Source of the DNA: Alphaproteobacteria bacterium
GTDB taxonomy: Bacteria > Pseudomonadota > Alphaproteobacteria > RF32 > CAG-239
Length of the DNA: 64,000 nt
NCBI GenBank assembly: GCA_017465945.1
Contig: JAFTVD010000026.1
Location: 1 to 64,000, forward strand
Reading direction: 5' to 3'
Under the pieces are notes generated by a model, which saw only the letters and a list, made by a program, of their open reading frames with translations, searched no databases and was not told the DNA's origin. This document shows positions 35,737-45,050 of the stretch, piece by piece (position 1 is the first letter of the stretch; each line of letters starts with the position of its first letter). The translations under genes and the position numbers were made by a program.

Positions 35737-37959
35737 TTATTTTTCAATAGTGCAGTTATCACATATTTTTTCGAGTTCTTTCGTTAGTTTCTCTCTTATA
35801 TTTTCTTTTGTATAAAAAAATTTTTGGTATTTTTTTAAATTTTCTTCTTCTACATTAAAGTCGTTTTCTACATAGTGTTTGATTTTATTTATAACACGTT
35901 CTTCATCAAATAAGATATTCGGAAAATTTTCTTGTTTTATTTTTAATAATTTCAAATCTTCTGCTTCTAACTTTTCTAGCATTTCGTCATTTAAATCTAA
36001 TCCATAACAGATTACTGGTTTATCTTGAAACATAAAATCAAATACAATTGAAGAAAAATCTGTAACCAGCATTGAACATTGTTTAATATATTTTGATATT
36101 TCTTGAGTATTTATAATATTTATATTTGTGTTATTTATATTAAAATTTACTCCTGAAACAAATTTTAAAGCATGATGTGGAGCAAAATATATTTTTATGT
36201 CTTTTGATTTTAAGTATTCTTGTAAATCTTTATTATTTAATAAAGATAATAAATTCTTTTTATACAAAGATAAATCAAATTGGTGTTGATTTAATCTTCT
36301 ATATGTAAACATAAATAATATGCTTTTTTCATTATTTTGAATATCTTTACTTAACAAATCCCAACGAGGTATTCCAACTTTTATCAATTTATAATCAGGC
36401 CAACCGTACTGTTTAAAAATTTGGCATTCTTTATCAGATGATATTAAAAATTTATCAAATTTTTTAGGAGATAAATATTTATTTTTCATAATACATTCTT
36501 TTAAATAAATTTCACCATGTTGAATAAATATATATTCCCAATATTTATTTTCTCTAAAAAATCTTTCTGCTGAATTTGTACCATCTCCAAAAGAAGTCAA
36601 TATGCATTTTGTTCTTAACAATATGTCATATATTGTTTCCATAAATTCATCAGGTGCTTTTTTGGGAGGATGGTTTATAATAATTACATTATCTAGTTTA
36701 TTACTTTCTTTGAGTTTGTTATATAAGACATTATCTTTTAACAAAATATAATACGTTTTATATCCATGCTCTTTCATGTATGTAAATAATGAGTATGCGT
36801 CTATACATTCTGTGTTTTTATCTGATAAACAATCAAATAATAAATATGTATCTTTAGGATATTTCTTTTGATTTTTTATAATTTTCTTGAACCATTTTTC
36901 TTCTTTTTTCCATACCCCTTTTATATTTTTAACTTTTAGCTTTACCCCTAAAAATGTTATTATCTTGTGACGTTTATCTCCTGTATTTTTTATATTAAAA
37001 AAAATTTTTAGATATTTTTTTATTTCTTTATATTTATCTTTTAATATTTTTAAATTAATATCCAGTAAATTTCTAGTTGATAGATATTGACTTGCTTCTT
37101 TTAATAATATTTTACGAGATTTTTTATCATAATTATTATATGTATAATATACATTCATGACTGAAAAAAAATCTAAATTTTGATTTAAATTATTTTTTTG
37201 TTGCATTAAAAAATCTCGTAATTCTTTTATTGTTATAAATAAATCTTTATGTCTATTGTTATATGCTCTTAATGTAGAAGTATCTCGTAATCTATAATAA
37301 TAGAATTCATTTTTAATAAAAGAGATATTTTTAGCAAACAAATTACTTTTAAGAATAAATATGCAATCTTCATAACATTTTAATTTAGAAAAATAGATGT
37401 TATTATTTACTAATAATGTTCTTTTATAAATCCTATTCCAGGAATAACAGGGTGATATTAATAATGTTTTGTTATAAATATTTTTTTCTATATTTTTTTC
37501 TGTTTCTATATCCATATTGATTAGTTGTCTTGAATTCTTTGCTTTAGAATGAAAATGAAATTTAGTTAATTTATTATTGTATTCTTGATATTTTATTAAA
37601 TTGCAAACAACTATCTCTGAACTTAATAATATAGCTTGGCTATACATTTTTTCATACATATTAATATCAATCCAATCATCAGGATCTACAAAACCTATAT
37701 ATTCACCTTTAGCTATTTCAATCCCTTTGTTTCTTGCAATCCCTTGCCCTTCATTTTCTTTATTTATAATAATTATTCTATCATCTTTTGAAGCATACTC
37801 TTGTAGTACACTTAATGAATTATCAGTTGAGCCATCATTTATGCAAATTATTTCTATATCTTTAAGTGTTTGATTTATTACGCTTTCCAAACACTTTGTC
37901 AAATATTGTTCGCCATTATATATTGGAATAATAACTGATATTTTAGGTTTATCTTGCAT
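35737..37959 (-). CDS. GT2 glycosyltransferase fused to a CDP-glycerol glycerophosphotransferase-like domain
   Basis: A 740-residue bidomain enzyme. Residues 1-330 form a GT-A family 2 domain (SVIIPIYNGEQYL, INDGSTDNS, VDPDDW). Residues about 365-735 form a TagB/TagF-like domain (GIPRWD, FMFTYRRLN, FAPHHALK, LVTDFSSIVFDFMFQDKPVICY), which in other bacteria adds polyol-phosphate units to teichoic acids or capsules. Together they suggest synthesis of a phosphate-containing surface polysaccharide. It overlaps the upstream GT2 gene by one base and is the last gene of the unit that begins with the inactive recombinase gene. Confidence 0.85.
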   Translation of the reverse strand: MQDKPKISVIIPIYNGEQYLTKCLESVINQTLKDIEIICINDGSTDNSLSVLQEYASKDDRIIIINKENEGQGIARNKGIEIAKGEYIGFVDPDDWIDINMYEKMYSQAILLSSEIVVCNLIKYQEYNNKLTKFHFHSKAKNSRQLINMDIETEKNIEKNIYNKTLLISPCYSWNRIYKRTLLVNNNIYFSKLKCYEDCIFILKSNLFAKNISFIKNEFYYYRLRDTSTLRAYNNRHKDLFITIKELRDFLMQQKNNLNQNLDFFSVMNVYYTYNNYDKKSRKILLKEASQYLSTRNLLDINLKILKDKYKEIKKYLKIFFNIKNTGDKRHKIITFLGVKLKVKNIKGVWKKEEKWFKKIIKNQKKYPKDTYLLFDCLSDKNTECIDAYSLFTYMKEHGYKTYYILLKDNVLYNKLKESNKLDNVIIINHPPKKAPDEFMETIYDILLRTKCILTSFGDGTNSAERFFRENKYWEYIFIQHGEIYLKECIMKNKYLSPKKFDKFLISSDKECQIFKQYGWPDYKLIKVGIPRWDLLSKDIQNNEKSILFMFTYRRLNQHQFDLSLYKKNLLSLLNNKDLQEYLKSKDIKIYFAPHHALKFVSGVNFNINNTNINIINTQEISKYIKQCSMLVTDFSSIVFDFMFQDKPVICYGLDLNDEMLEKLEAEDLKLLKIKQENFPNILFDEERVINKIKHYVENDFNVEEENLKKYQKFFYTKENIREKLTKELEKICDNCTIEK

Positions 37960-38921
37960 TATCTGTTCCTTTTATAAATCATTTTAAGTTCTAAATATCT
38001 TATTAGAGGATGTAAGGGGATATCGTGATAAAAGAATATTTTATCATGATGTAAGAATGTTAGCTCCTTAATAAGTGTTTTTAAGAGTTCTTTAGATGAG
38101 GTGTTTTTGTATTCTTTATAGGTTTTATTTATCATCAATTTTATGGTTTTTGATATTCTTTGTTTTTGAACTTTTCGCCATAAATGAATATTTTCTTGTT
38201 TTTGATAGTGCTGAAATACGTTTTTTATTCCAATTACAAAATCGTTTATCTTTTTTGAACTAAATGAGCTACGCATTGTGGAGGTATTTGTTGTATTATA
38301 ATTATATAGTGCTATATCTAGTGATAAATATTTCTTTAAGCTGGAGAATAAACATATTATCCAGCACCAATCTTCAAAATATATACCTTCAATGAATGGT
38401 TTATTTTTTATGAGCTCTCTTTTATATATTTTATCCCATATTATAGATTGTGATAGTTTTGTTTTTAGAATATTATCTATAGGAGAGTTATGTTCTTTAT
38501 ATTTTAAGTCTTCAATATTATAGGTCTCAATATCGCTGTGTTTTGTTTCTCCTATGTTATTTACTTTGGTGGTTGAGACTATATCTACATTTTCTTTTTT
38601 AGCTATGTTATATAATATATCGGCTGATTGTGGATGAATATAATCATCACTGTCTACAAACATTATATATTCACCTTTGGCTATCTCTAGACCTTTGTTT
38701 CTAGCTACAGACTGCCCTTTGTTTTGTGGCATATTTATAACTTTTATTCTATTGTCCTTTAATGCGTATTCTTCTAATATTGCTAAAGAATTATCTTTTG
38801 AACCATCATTTATACAGATAATTTCTATCTCAGGTAGAGTTTGATTGATTATACTTTCTAAACATCTACTTAAATATTTTTCCACGTTATAAATAGGGAC
38901 AATAATGCTAACTTTTACCAT
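37959..38921 (-). CDS. Family 2 glycosyltransferase
   Basis: A 320-residue cytoplasmic GT-A enzyme with SIIVPIYNVEKYLSRC, INDGSKDNS, NKGQSVARNKGLEIAKG and the metal-binding FVDSDDY. Its N-terminal 100 residues are very similar to the GT2 half of the downstream gene, so the two are probably paralogues by local duplication. The start overlaps the end of the recombinase-like gene by 14 nt, which implies coupled translation. The donor sugar is not predictable. Confidence 0.88.
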   Translation of the reverse strand: MVKVSIIVPIYNVEKYLSRCLESIINQTLPEIEIICINDGSKDNSLAILEEYALKDNRIKVINMPQNKGQSVARNKGLEIAKGEYIMFVDSDDYIHPQSADILYNIAKKENVDIVSTTKVNNIGETKHSDIETYNIEDLKYKEHNSPIDNILKTKLSQSIIWDKIYKRELIKNKPFIEGIYFEDWCWIICLFSSLKKYLSLDIALYNYNTTNTSTMRSSFSSKKINDFVIGIKNVFQHYQKQENIHLWRKVQKQRISKTIKLMINKTYKEYKNTSSKELLKTLIKELTFLHHDKIFFYHDIPLHPLIRYLELKMIYKRNR

Positions 38922-39486
38922 TTATCCCCCGTGTTAATTGGTGTTCTTTTATAAAAAGATATAAAGTGGTTCGCCCTACTCCTAATTCTTTTGCTATTTG
39001 AGCTTTGGGAATATTTAATGTTAAACGATTTATGATAACTTCTTTTTTTGAGGTTAGTATATGACTATTTTGTCTTGAACCTGTGGGACGTCCTCTTGTA
39101 AGTCCTTTGTTTTTTAATCCTTCTTGTATCGCTTTGTTTTTAATTGAATTTATACTGTGATATAATTTATAGACTATATCTAATGTTTCTAAAAATGATA
39201 TATTTGGGGTGATTATTATGTTTTCTTTTATTAATATCAATTTTATGCTTTGATGTGATATTTTCTTTATATTTTCTAATATACTTTTATAATTTTGCCC
39301 AAGTGTTAATACATTTGCTATTACTATTGTCGGTTTTTGAGGAAGATTAGTTAAATTTTCTAGCTCTTGTAATTTATTTGTTATTATGTCTTGATATTCT
39401 ATATTTTGGGTATTTGCATACTCAATTAGTGATGTTACATCTTTTTTGATGTTGTTTTTAGTTATAAGTCCGTAATACAAGCTCAT
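38908..39486 (-). CDS. Catalytically dead serine-recombinase paralogue (putative DNA-binding protein)
   Basis: A 192-residue protein colinear with the Mpi-type invertase encoded divergently at 39756-40355. The N-terminal catalytic motif YGYVRVST of the active enzyme is here YYGLITKN, losing the Arg and the Ser nucleophile. The second motif SRLGRN is LTLGQN, losing both arginines. The linker RGRPTGS and the C-terminal helix-turn-helix (KAQIAKELGVGRTTLYLFI) are intact and nearly identical to the active copy. It is the first gene of a glycosyltransferase operon, so a regulatory role through DNA binding is plausible. It is not truncated. Confidence 0.75.
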   Translation of the reverse strand: MSLYYGLITKNNIKKDVTSLIEYANTQNIEYQDIITNKLQELENLTNLPQKPTIVIANVLTLGQNYKSILENIKKISHQSIKLILIKENIIITPNISFLETLDIVYKLYHSINSIKNKAIQEGLKNKGLTRGRPTGSRQNSHILTSKKEVIINRLTLNIPKAQIAKELGVGRTTLYLFIKEHQLTRGINGKS

Positions 39487-39755
39487 AATAGTCCTATTTA
39501 CTTTATTTTAAGTGTTCATATATCACCGTTTATGGACACTTTTTATGGCTGTACTTTTATTTTTGTTATCAGATAATATCCAGATGTGTAAAATCAATAT
39601 CTTACATCTAATTGGTAGATTGTGCAAAATTTTTACTTGCAAATAAAAATGAAATATTATATCAGATACTATTATATCAACTAAACGGTGAACTAAACGA
39701 TACACCTTCTGTATATTAGCTGTTACTTTTGTGTAATTGTTAAAAGGAGTAACAT
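39487..39755. promoter_or_regulatory. Divergent control region with back-to-back promoters and inverted repeats
   Basis: The region separates the dead and active recombinase genes. TCACCGTTTA (39523-39532) and TAAACGGTGA (39682-39691) form a 10-bp inverted repeat 149 nt apart. The left arm sits at the centre of an imperfect palindrome, AGTGTTCATA (39511-39520) / TATGGACACT (39531-39540), with 9 of 10 positions pairing. Inside lie two candidate promoters: on the minus strand TTGCAC (39622-39627) with TAAGAT (39599-39604), and on the plus strand TTTACT (39632-39637) with TATTAT (39655-39660). Both spacers are 17 nt. Confidence 0.5.
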
Positions 39756-40355
39756 ATGATATATGGTTATGTAAGAGTTAGTACTGATACACAATCTCTT
39801 GAGAATCAGCATTTTGAAATTGAGCAATTTGCAAAACAGAATAATCTTGTTATTGATAAATGGATTGAAGAAAAAATTTCCGCCACATCTAGTCTTAACA
39901 AAAGAAAACTTGGTTCTTTGCTTAGTGTGTTGAAAAAAAATGATATTTTAATTGCAACTGAACTCTCTCGCCTTGGGCGTAATCTTATGCAAGTTATGGC
40001 TATTTTACAGCATTGTCTAGATATCGAATGTCAAGTTTGGACTCTAAAAGAAAAATATAAGTTAGGAGCTGATATACAATCAAAAGTTCTTGCATTTGCT
40101 TTCGGACTATCTGCAGAAATAGAAAGACAACTTATTTCACAAAGAACGAAAGAATGTTTGAACAGACTTAAGACCGAAGGAAAACATTTAGGTAGACCTT
40201 TTGGATTTTCTTATTCTTCTCTTAAAGGAAAAGAAGTTGAAATAGCCACATTAATAAAAGACCACACAACAAAAGCTCAAATTGCACGCTCTTTAGGCGT
40301 TGGTAGGTCTACATTATATCGTTTTATTAAACAATATGTAGAGCCTTTATTATAA
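39756..40355 (+). CDS. Mpi-family serine DNA invertase
   Basis: A 199-residue site-specific serine recombinase resembling the master DNA invertase (Mpi) family known from Bacteroides, where it flips promoters of capsule operons. The catalytic Ser9 with Arg7 (YVRVST), the SRLGRN arginines, the AFGLSAEIERQLISQRT long helix, the LGRPFG linker and a C-terminal HTH (KAQIARSLGVGRSTLYRFI) are all intact. AAGGAG precedes the start. The gene ends 2 nt from the convergent glmS. It diverges from the glycosyltransferase operon, its likely target. Confidence 0.9.
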   Translation: MIYGYVRVSTDTQSLENQHFEIEQFAKQNNLVIDKWIEEKISATSSLNKRKLGSLLSVLKKNDILIATELSRLGRNLMQVMAILQHCLDIECQVWTLKEKYKLGADIQSKVLAFAFGLSAEIERQLISQRTKECLNRLKTEGKHLGRPFGFSYSSLKGKEVEIATLIKDHTTKAQIARSLGVGRSTLYRFIKQYVEPLL

Positions 40356-40357
40356 TT

Positions 40358-42199
40358 TCATTCTACTGTTACAGATTTGGCTAGGTTTCTTGGTTGATCG
40401 ACCTCTCTGCCTAACAATGAAGCTATGTAATATGCCAACATTTGCATTGGTAGAGCATATAATATCGGAGATAATACTTCTGATATTTCTGGCAATCTTA
40501 TTATATGCTTAAATATATTAGTTGGAAGTTCTGCATCTTTTGATGTTACAGCTATTATTGGTGCATGACGAGCATGTGCTTCCTCACAATTTGATAGAAC
40601 TTTGCTGTATGTTGATGTATTTGGCACAAGTATAGCTAGTACTGGCATATTTTCATCTAATAGAGCTATTGGGCCATGCTTTAGTTCTCCGGCGGCATAA
40701 CCTGATGCGTTGATATAGCTTATTTCTTTTAATTTTAATGCCCCCTCATAAGCTGTTGCTAGATTTATTCCTCTTGCCATATAGATAAAGTTTTTTGTAT
40801 CAAGATATGATGAGGCTATATTTTTATATTCTGTATTATTGTTCAATACTTCTTCCATTTTAGTTGGCAATGATTTTAATTCTTCTTTTAATTTTAAGGC
40901 ATAATCTTTGGTTATTTTATCTTTTATTTCGGCTAAAGATATAGCAAACAAACTTAACACCATAACTTGGGCTGTATAAGATTTGGTTGCAGCTACACTT
41001 ACCTCGATTCCTGCATGAAGTGGAATGATGGCATCTGAATATCTTACAATATTAGAATTTGGTCTGTTAGTTATGGTTAAAATTTTTGCTCCTGCTTCTT
41101 TTGCTTGGCGAACAGCTGTTATTGTGTCAGCTGTTTCTCCTGATTGAGAAATACCAATACTTAGTGTTTTTTCGTTTGTTAAATTTGTTTTATAGATATA
41201 CTCACTTGCAGGTGTTACTTCAACAGGAATACGTGCTAATCTTTCTATCATAGATTTGGCAACTTTTGATGCATGAAGAGATGTTCCACATGCGATTATC
41301 TCTATTTTTTCTATTCCTTTTATTAGATTATATATATCACATGAGCCAAAAGTTATTGGTTGATTAAAGTCTGGCATATTAATTGATAAGAGTTTTCTTA
41401 TTATATCTGGTTGCTCTGAAATTTCTTTTAACATAAAATGCTCGTATCCTCTTTTAGAAATACTTTCTTCTTCTATGTTAAGAGGTTCTTTTTGTTTTAT
41501 TTTGATGATACCATCAAAGTCTTTTATGGTTAAATTTTTATCCTCTACAACAGCGATTTCTTTATCATCTAGATATATTACATCTTTAGCTACACCTATG
41601 ATGGCAGGAATATCACTTGCTATGAAATTGCCATTGTCCCCTAATCCTAGTATTAAGGGGGCATGATTTCTTACAGCTATAATTTTATTTGGTTCATCTT
41701 GGTGCATTATACAAAAAGCAAATGCTCCTTTTAATTGTTTTACAGCTTTTAGTACTGCTTGTTCTAGGTTATTACAAATTTTATATTCTTTATCTATTAA
41801 GTGTACTGCTGTTTCTGTGTCTGTTGATGAATGAAAGATAAAACCTTCTTTTTCAAGTTTTTCTTTTAATTCTTGATAGTTTTCTATTATTCCATTGTGG
41901 ACTAATACTAATTTTTCATCATTTGATATATGAGGATGTGCATTATTTATTGTTGGCTTTCCATGTGTTGCCCAACGAATATGCCCTATTCCTTTGTAAG
42001 TTTCTTTTGATATTTCTTTATTGTTTATTATATTTGTTAGATTAAATAATTTACCTTCGGCTTTATACACAGATATTTTATCATTATCATTTAAGGCAAG
42101 GCCTGCAGAATCGTAACCTCTATATTCTAAATTTTTTAACCCATTTAGCAATATATCGGCAACGGCTCCTGTTCCAATGTATCCTACGATTCCACACAT
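40358..42199 (-). CDS. glmS: Glutamine-fructose-6-phosphate aminotransferase
   Basis: GlmS makes glucosamine-6-phosphate, the entry to peptidoglycan and LPS amino sugars. The N-terminal glutaminase domain begins MCGIVGYIG with catalytic Cys2 and carries GIGHIRWATHG. Two SIS isomerase domains follow (CGTSLHAS, SQSGETADT, ELKHGPIALL) and the protein ends with the conserved LAKSVTVE. Length 613 is standard. No ribozyme-like leader is evident. It follows the acetyltransferase gene by 2 nt, so amino-sugar supply is tied to the glycan locus. Confidence 0.97.
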   Translation of the reverse strand: MCGIVGYIGTGAVADILLNGLKNLEYRGYDSAGLALNDNDKISVYKAEGKLFNLTNIINNKEISKETYKGIGHIRWATHGKPTINNAHPHISNDEKLVLVHNGIIENYQELKEKLEKEGFIFHSSTDTETAVHLIDKEYKICNNLEQAVLKAVKQLKGAFAFCIMHQDEPNKIIAVRNHAPLILGLGDNGNFIASDIPAIIGVAKDVIYLDDKEIAVVEDKNLTIKDFDGIIKIKQKEPLNIEEESISKRGYEHFMLKEISEQPDIIRKLLSINMPDFNQPITFGSCDIYNLIKGIEKIEIIACGTSLHASKVAKSMIERLARIPVEVTPASEYIYKTNLTNEKTLSIGISQSGETADTITAVRQAKEAGAKILTITNRPNSNIVRYSDAIIPLHAGIEVSVAATKSYTAQVMVLSLFAISLAEIKDKITKDYALKLKEELKSLPTKMEEVLNNNTEYKNIASSYLDTKNFIYMARGINLATAYEGALKLKEISYINASGYAAGELKHGPIALLDENMPVLAILVPNTSTYSKVLSNCEEAHARHAPIIAVTSKDAELPTNIFKHIIRLPEISEVLSPILYALPMQMLAYYIASLLGREVDQPRNLAKSVTVE

Positions 42200-42201
42200 G
42201 G

Positions 42202-42723
42202 CTATTCTCCTTTATTTAACATTGATAATGTTTTTAAGATATTTTCTTTATTTCTTTTTTTGATTTTTTTAATTGGACGACCTGCATATACTGTCCAAGG
42301 CTCAAACTCAAAATTACTTGGAACAAAACTTAAAGCACCGATAGTTACACCTTCTGGAATATTATTTGAAGGCATTATCACAGAGTTACATCCAACACCT
42401 GTATATTTACCTAATATAACACTTCCTTTTATTTCTTTAACATAGGGAACATTATGAGCAACTAATTCGTTTACATAATCATTGGTACTAAGCCAAACCC
42501 TTACTCCTGATGATAAGCTTGAATATTCACCCATCTCAAAATAATGTCCCAAACCTCCACCTGCTATATATGTACCTGGAGCTATTTCACAATTTGAACC
42601 AATTTTACAAGGTGATGATATACGGCAAAAATCTGCAATTCTAACATTATCTCCAACTTCTAATTGGTCTTCTTTTTTTAATATCACATATTGCCCTAGA
42701 GTAAAATCTTTTCCTTTTTTCAT
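42202..42723 (-). CDS. Hexapeptide-repeat O-acetyltransferase
   Basis: A left-handed beta-helix acyltransferase of the WbbJ/LpxA-like fold, about 173 residues. Repeats run over about residues 15-150 (VGDNVRIADFCRI, IGSNCEIAPGTYIAGG, GEYSSLSSGVRV, LGKYTGVGCNSVIMPSNNIPEGVTIGALSFV), closing with YAGRPIKKIKKR. It probably O- or N-acetylates a sugar of the surface polysaccharide. The frame is open to 42762. GGGAGAT before the ATG at 42723 decides the start. It is co-transcribed with glmS. Confidence 0.82.
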   Translation of the reverse strand: MKKGKDFTLGQYVILKKEDQLEVGDNVRIADFCRISSPCKIGSNCEIAPGTYIAGGGLGHYFEMGEYSSLSSGVRVWLSTNDYVNELVAHNVPYVKEIKGSVILGKYTGVGCNSVIMPSNNIPEGVTIGALSFVPSNFEFEPWTVYAGRPIKKIKKRNKENILKTLSMLNKGE

Positions 42724-42883
42724 ATTTATCTCCCTATATCTTATTTTCTTATAATTTATCATATGAAGAAAAATTTAGATTTTGCAAATCAATTAATATT
42801 TTTAATTATTTCATCTATTTTGTTTGTTTTACTAATTATTAATTATTTTTTATATATTTTTTGTGTGTGAAAGGATGTTAAAG

Positions 42884-43615
42884 ATGAAATCAAAAATAGT
42901 TTGTTTATTTATGCTTTTTTTAACGGGCTGTCATGTTGGGCAGTTAACTACTTTATATACAGATAAAACATCGTATGATGAAAACGGAATAAAAGTTGAT
43001 GCTAATCATCAACCTATTACTGGTGTTTACCACAAATATTCTGACACAATGCGCTTAAAAGAAGAAATACATTATGTTGATGGCAAAATGAGCGGACTTT
43101 ATCTTGCATATAATAATAAAGGAAAGATAATATATAATGTTCAATATTTTAATGGTATGCTACATGGTAAATTTGTTGAATATTATGATAGTGGTAGTGA
43201 AAAAGAAGTTTCTTATTATAGAAAAGATAAGTTAGACGGAAGCAGAATCTTTTATTATGAAAATGGTGATTTACTTAGAAAAGAAAGTTATAAAAGAGGA
43301 AAGAAAAACGGCATATTTGAGGAATATTATGATACAGGAGCTGTAAAATATTCGTTGACTTATAATAAAGATAAACAAAATGGACCTCAAAGATTTTATA
43401 ACAAAAATAGTAAATTAATTTCTTATTCACAATTTCAAAATGGTAAATGTAATGGTGTTACAGAAAGTTATTATGATAATGGAAAGCCTAAAGTTTTAGC
43501 AAAGTGTAAAAAAGGTAAACTAAATGGTAATGCCAAATTGTTTAACAAAAAAGGAAAGCTTACAGAAATTGTAAAATATAAAGATGGAAAAGAAGTAAGT
43601 GTTACAAAATTTTAG
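42884..43615 (+). CDS. MORN-repeat lipoprotein (YwqK-like)
   Basis: A 243-residue lipoprotein: signal peptide with lipobox LTGC (lipidated Cys at about residue 16), then about eight MORN-variant repeats such as YYDSGSEKEVSYYRKDKLDGS and YYDTGAVKYSLTYNKDKQNG. The same repeats occur in YwqK-family proteins, some annotated as antitoxins, but the secretion signal argues against that here. It is probably a periplasm-facing or surface protein. AAAGGA suits ATG 42884 better than the nearer upstream starts. Confidence 0.75.
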   Translation: MKSKIVCLFMLFLTGCHVGQLTTLYTDKTSYDENGIKVDANHQPITGVYHKYSDTMRLKEEIHYVDGKMSGLYLAYNNKGKIIYNVQYFNGMLHGKFVEYYDSGSEKEVSYYRKDKLDGSRIFYYENGDLLRKESYKRGKKNGIFEEYYDTGAVKYSLTYNKDKQNGPQRFYNKNSKLISYSQFQNGKCNGVTESYYDNGKPKVLAKCKKGKLNGNAKLFNKKGKLTEIVKYKDGKEVSVTKF

Positions 43616-43679
43616 CTTGAATTTTTTTATTAAAGATGTAATCTTCTAGCTATTGAAAATGATTTAGGAGCATATGATA

Positions 43680-44630
43680 ATGAGTGATGTTTGTGATATT
43701 GATGTTTCTTTTGTTATGTCTGTATATAACAAAGAATATTATTTACCTGCAGTATTAGATGCTCTTCTTAATCAAAGAGGGCTTAAAAACCCTGAATTTA
43801 TTTTTGTTGATGATGTTTCTAAAGATAAATCTGTTGAAATAATTAGAAATAAAACCAAAGATATTAAAAACGTAACTATTGTTGCTAAAGATAAAAATGA
43901 TGGTATCAGTATGACGGTTAATCAAGGTATTAGGCTTGCTAGAGGTAAATGGGTTAGAATGCTTGATAGTGATGATATTTTACCTCTTAATTCTACTAAA
44001 AAGATGATTGAACTTGCTGATAAACACAATGCGGATATGGTTTATGGTTGTTTTGTTAAAACGGGAAAAGAACCTTTAGAGCTTACAAACGAAGTTGTTT
44101 GTGACGATTTCGAATACAATTATAATCCAAATGCGTTAAATGCTGTGTTAAATGGCAGATTTACTCGTATGGGACAACTTATAAAAATAGATGTATTGCA
44201 AAAAGTAGATGGTGCTGATGAGCGGGTATTTATTCAAGATGAAACTATACCATTAAGAGTTGCTCGAATTGCAAATGGGGCGATAAAAATGAATGCAAAT
44301 GTTGTTTTGGTTCCCAAAGAAACCAATAACTTGAGTAAGAATACGGTTCAACTTGATAATGATAGATTTTTTGCTCACTATTATATGCTACTTGATCACT
44401 CTAGAGATTTAGATAAGAAAAGTATCTCAAAGATTTATGAAAAAGCGTTATCTGCAAACTGGAAATATGTGAAGAAAAATATTAAAAACCCATATTGTAC
44501 TTTTGACTTTTACAAATATGTTATGGCAAAACTTTTTGCTCTTGAGCCTGATTTTAAATTTTTAGAAAAAAATGCAAAACGTTTCTTGTCTTTAGATGGT
44601 GTTTTACGCTCTAAAAAACAAAATATCTAA
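43680..44630 (+). CDS. Family 2 glycosyltransferase
   Basis: A GT-A enzyme of about 316 residues with SFVMSVYNKEYYLPAVL, FVDDVSKDKS, NDGISMTVNQGIRLARGKW and the metal-binding LDSDDI. The C-terminal half is helical. AGGAG at 43666-43670 is 3 nt from ATG 43674 and 9 nt from ATG 43680, so the latter is preferred. It is not closely similar to the two GT2 genes upstream at 35.7-38.9 kb. It lies 60 nt after the MORN lipoprotein gene. Confidence 0.85.
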   Translation: MSDVCDIDVSFVMSVYNKEYYLPAVLDALLNQRGLKNPEFIFVDDVSKDKSVEIIRNKTKDIKNVTIVAKDKNDGISMTVNQGIRLARGKWVRMLDSDDILPLNSTKKMIELADKHNADMVYGCFVKTGKEPLELTNEVVCDDFEYNYNPNALNAVLNGRFTRMGQLIKIDVLQKVDGADERVFIQDETIPLRVARIANGAIKMNANVVLVPKETNNLSKNTVQLDNDRFFAHYYMLLDHSRDLDKKSISKIYEKALSANWKYVKKNIKNPYCTFDFYKYVMAKLFALEPDFKFLEKNAKRFLSLDGVLRSKKQNI

Positions 44631-44668
44631 TAAAACAAGTATATTATTCTTTTGGTTTTATTTAAAAT

Positions 44669-45034
44669 TTAAGCTAATACTTTTATATCATTGAAATTAC
44701 TTACTTCTTGAAACTCTTTTATTATAGTTTCACGATATTCTTCTGCCCAAGCAACCATAGAATCGATTACAGGTTTTAGGTTATAACCAATTGCAGTTAG
44801 TGTATAATCTACACGTGGAGGAATTTGGGCATAAACATGACGAACTAATATTCCATTTTCTTCTAACATTCTTAAGTTTGAAGTTAGAACCTTTTGAGTG
44901 ATATCACCTAGTTCTTTTTTTAGCTCACCAAAACGTTTTGTACCATCCATTAAACATTCAATAATCTGCATTTTCCAGCGATCGCCTAACATTTTTATTG
45001 CAGTTTCAGCAAGTGTACTAGCTTTTGTATTCAT
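44669..45034 (-). CDS. HxlR-family transcriptional regulator
   Basis: A 121-residue winged helix-turn-helix protein of the HxlR type. Marks are LGDRWKMQIIECLMDGTKRFGELKKEL, the recognition region ITQKVLTSNLRMLEENGI, and PPRVDYTLTAIG in the wing. HxlR proteins often sense reactive electrophiles through an N-terminal Cys. Here that Cys is absent and the only one is in IIECL (about residue 27), so a different cue is likely. Two direct repeats just upstream may be its own operator. Confidence 0.88.
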   Translation of the reverse strand: MNTKASTLAETAIKMLGDRWKMQIIECLMDGTKRFGELKKELGDITQKVLTSNLRMLEENGILVRHVYAQIPPRVDYTLTAIGYNLKPVIDSMVAWAEEYRETIIKEFQEVSNFNDIKVLA

Positions 45035-45050
45035 TTATTTTACCCTTTTG

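Noticed and set aside
39523..39705. 60-codon minus-strand ORF between the recombinase genes
   Set aside because: It has no ribosome binding site or recognisable product and overlaps the candidate promoters and repeats.
42200..42202. glmS ribozyme or riboswitch upstream of glmS
   Set aside because: Only 2 nt separate the acetyltransferase stop from the glmS start, and that element is typical of Gram-positive bacteria.
42884..43615. YwqK-type antitoxin of a toxin-antitoxin pair
   Set aside because: The MORN repeats match, but the protein has a lipoprotein signal and no toxin gene adjoins it.
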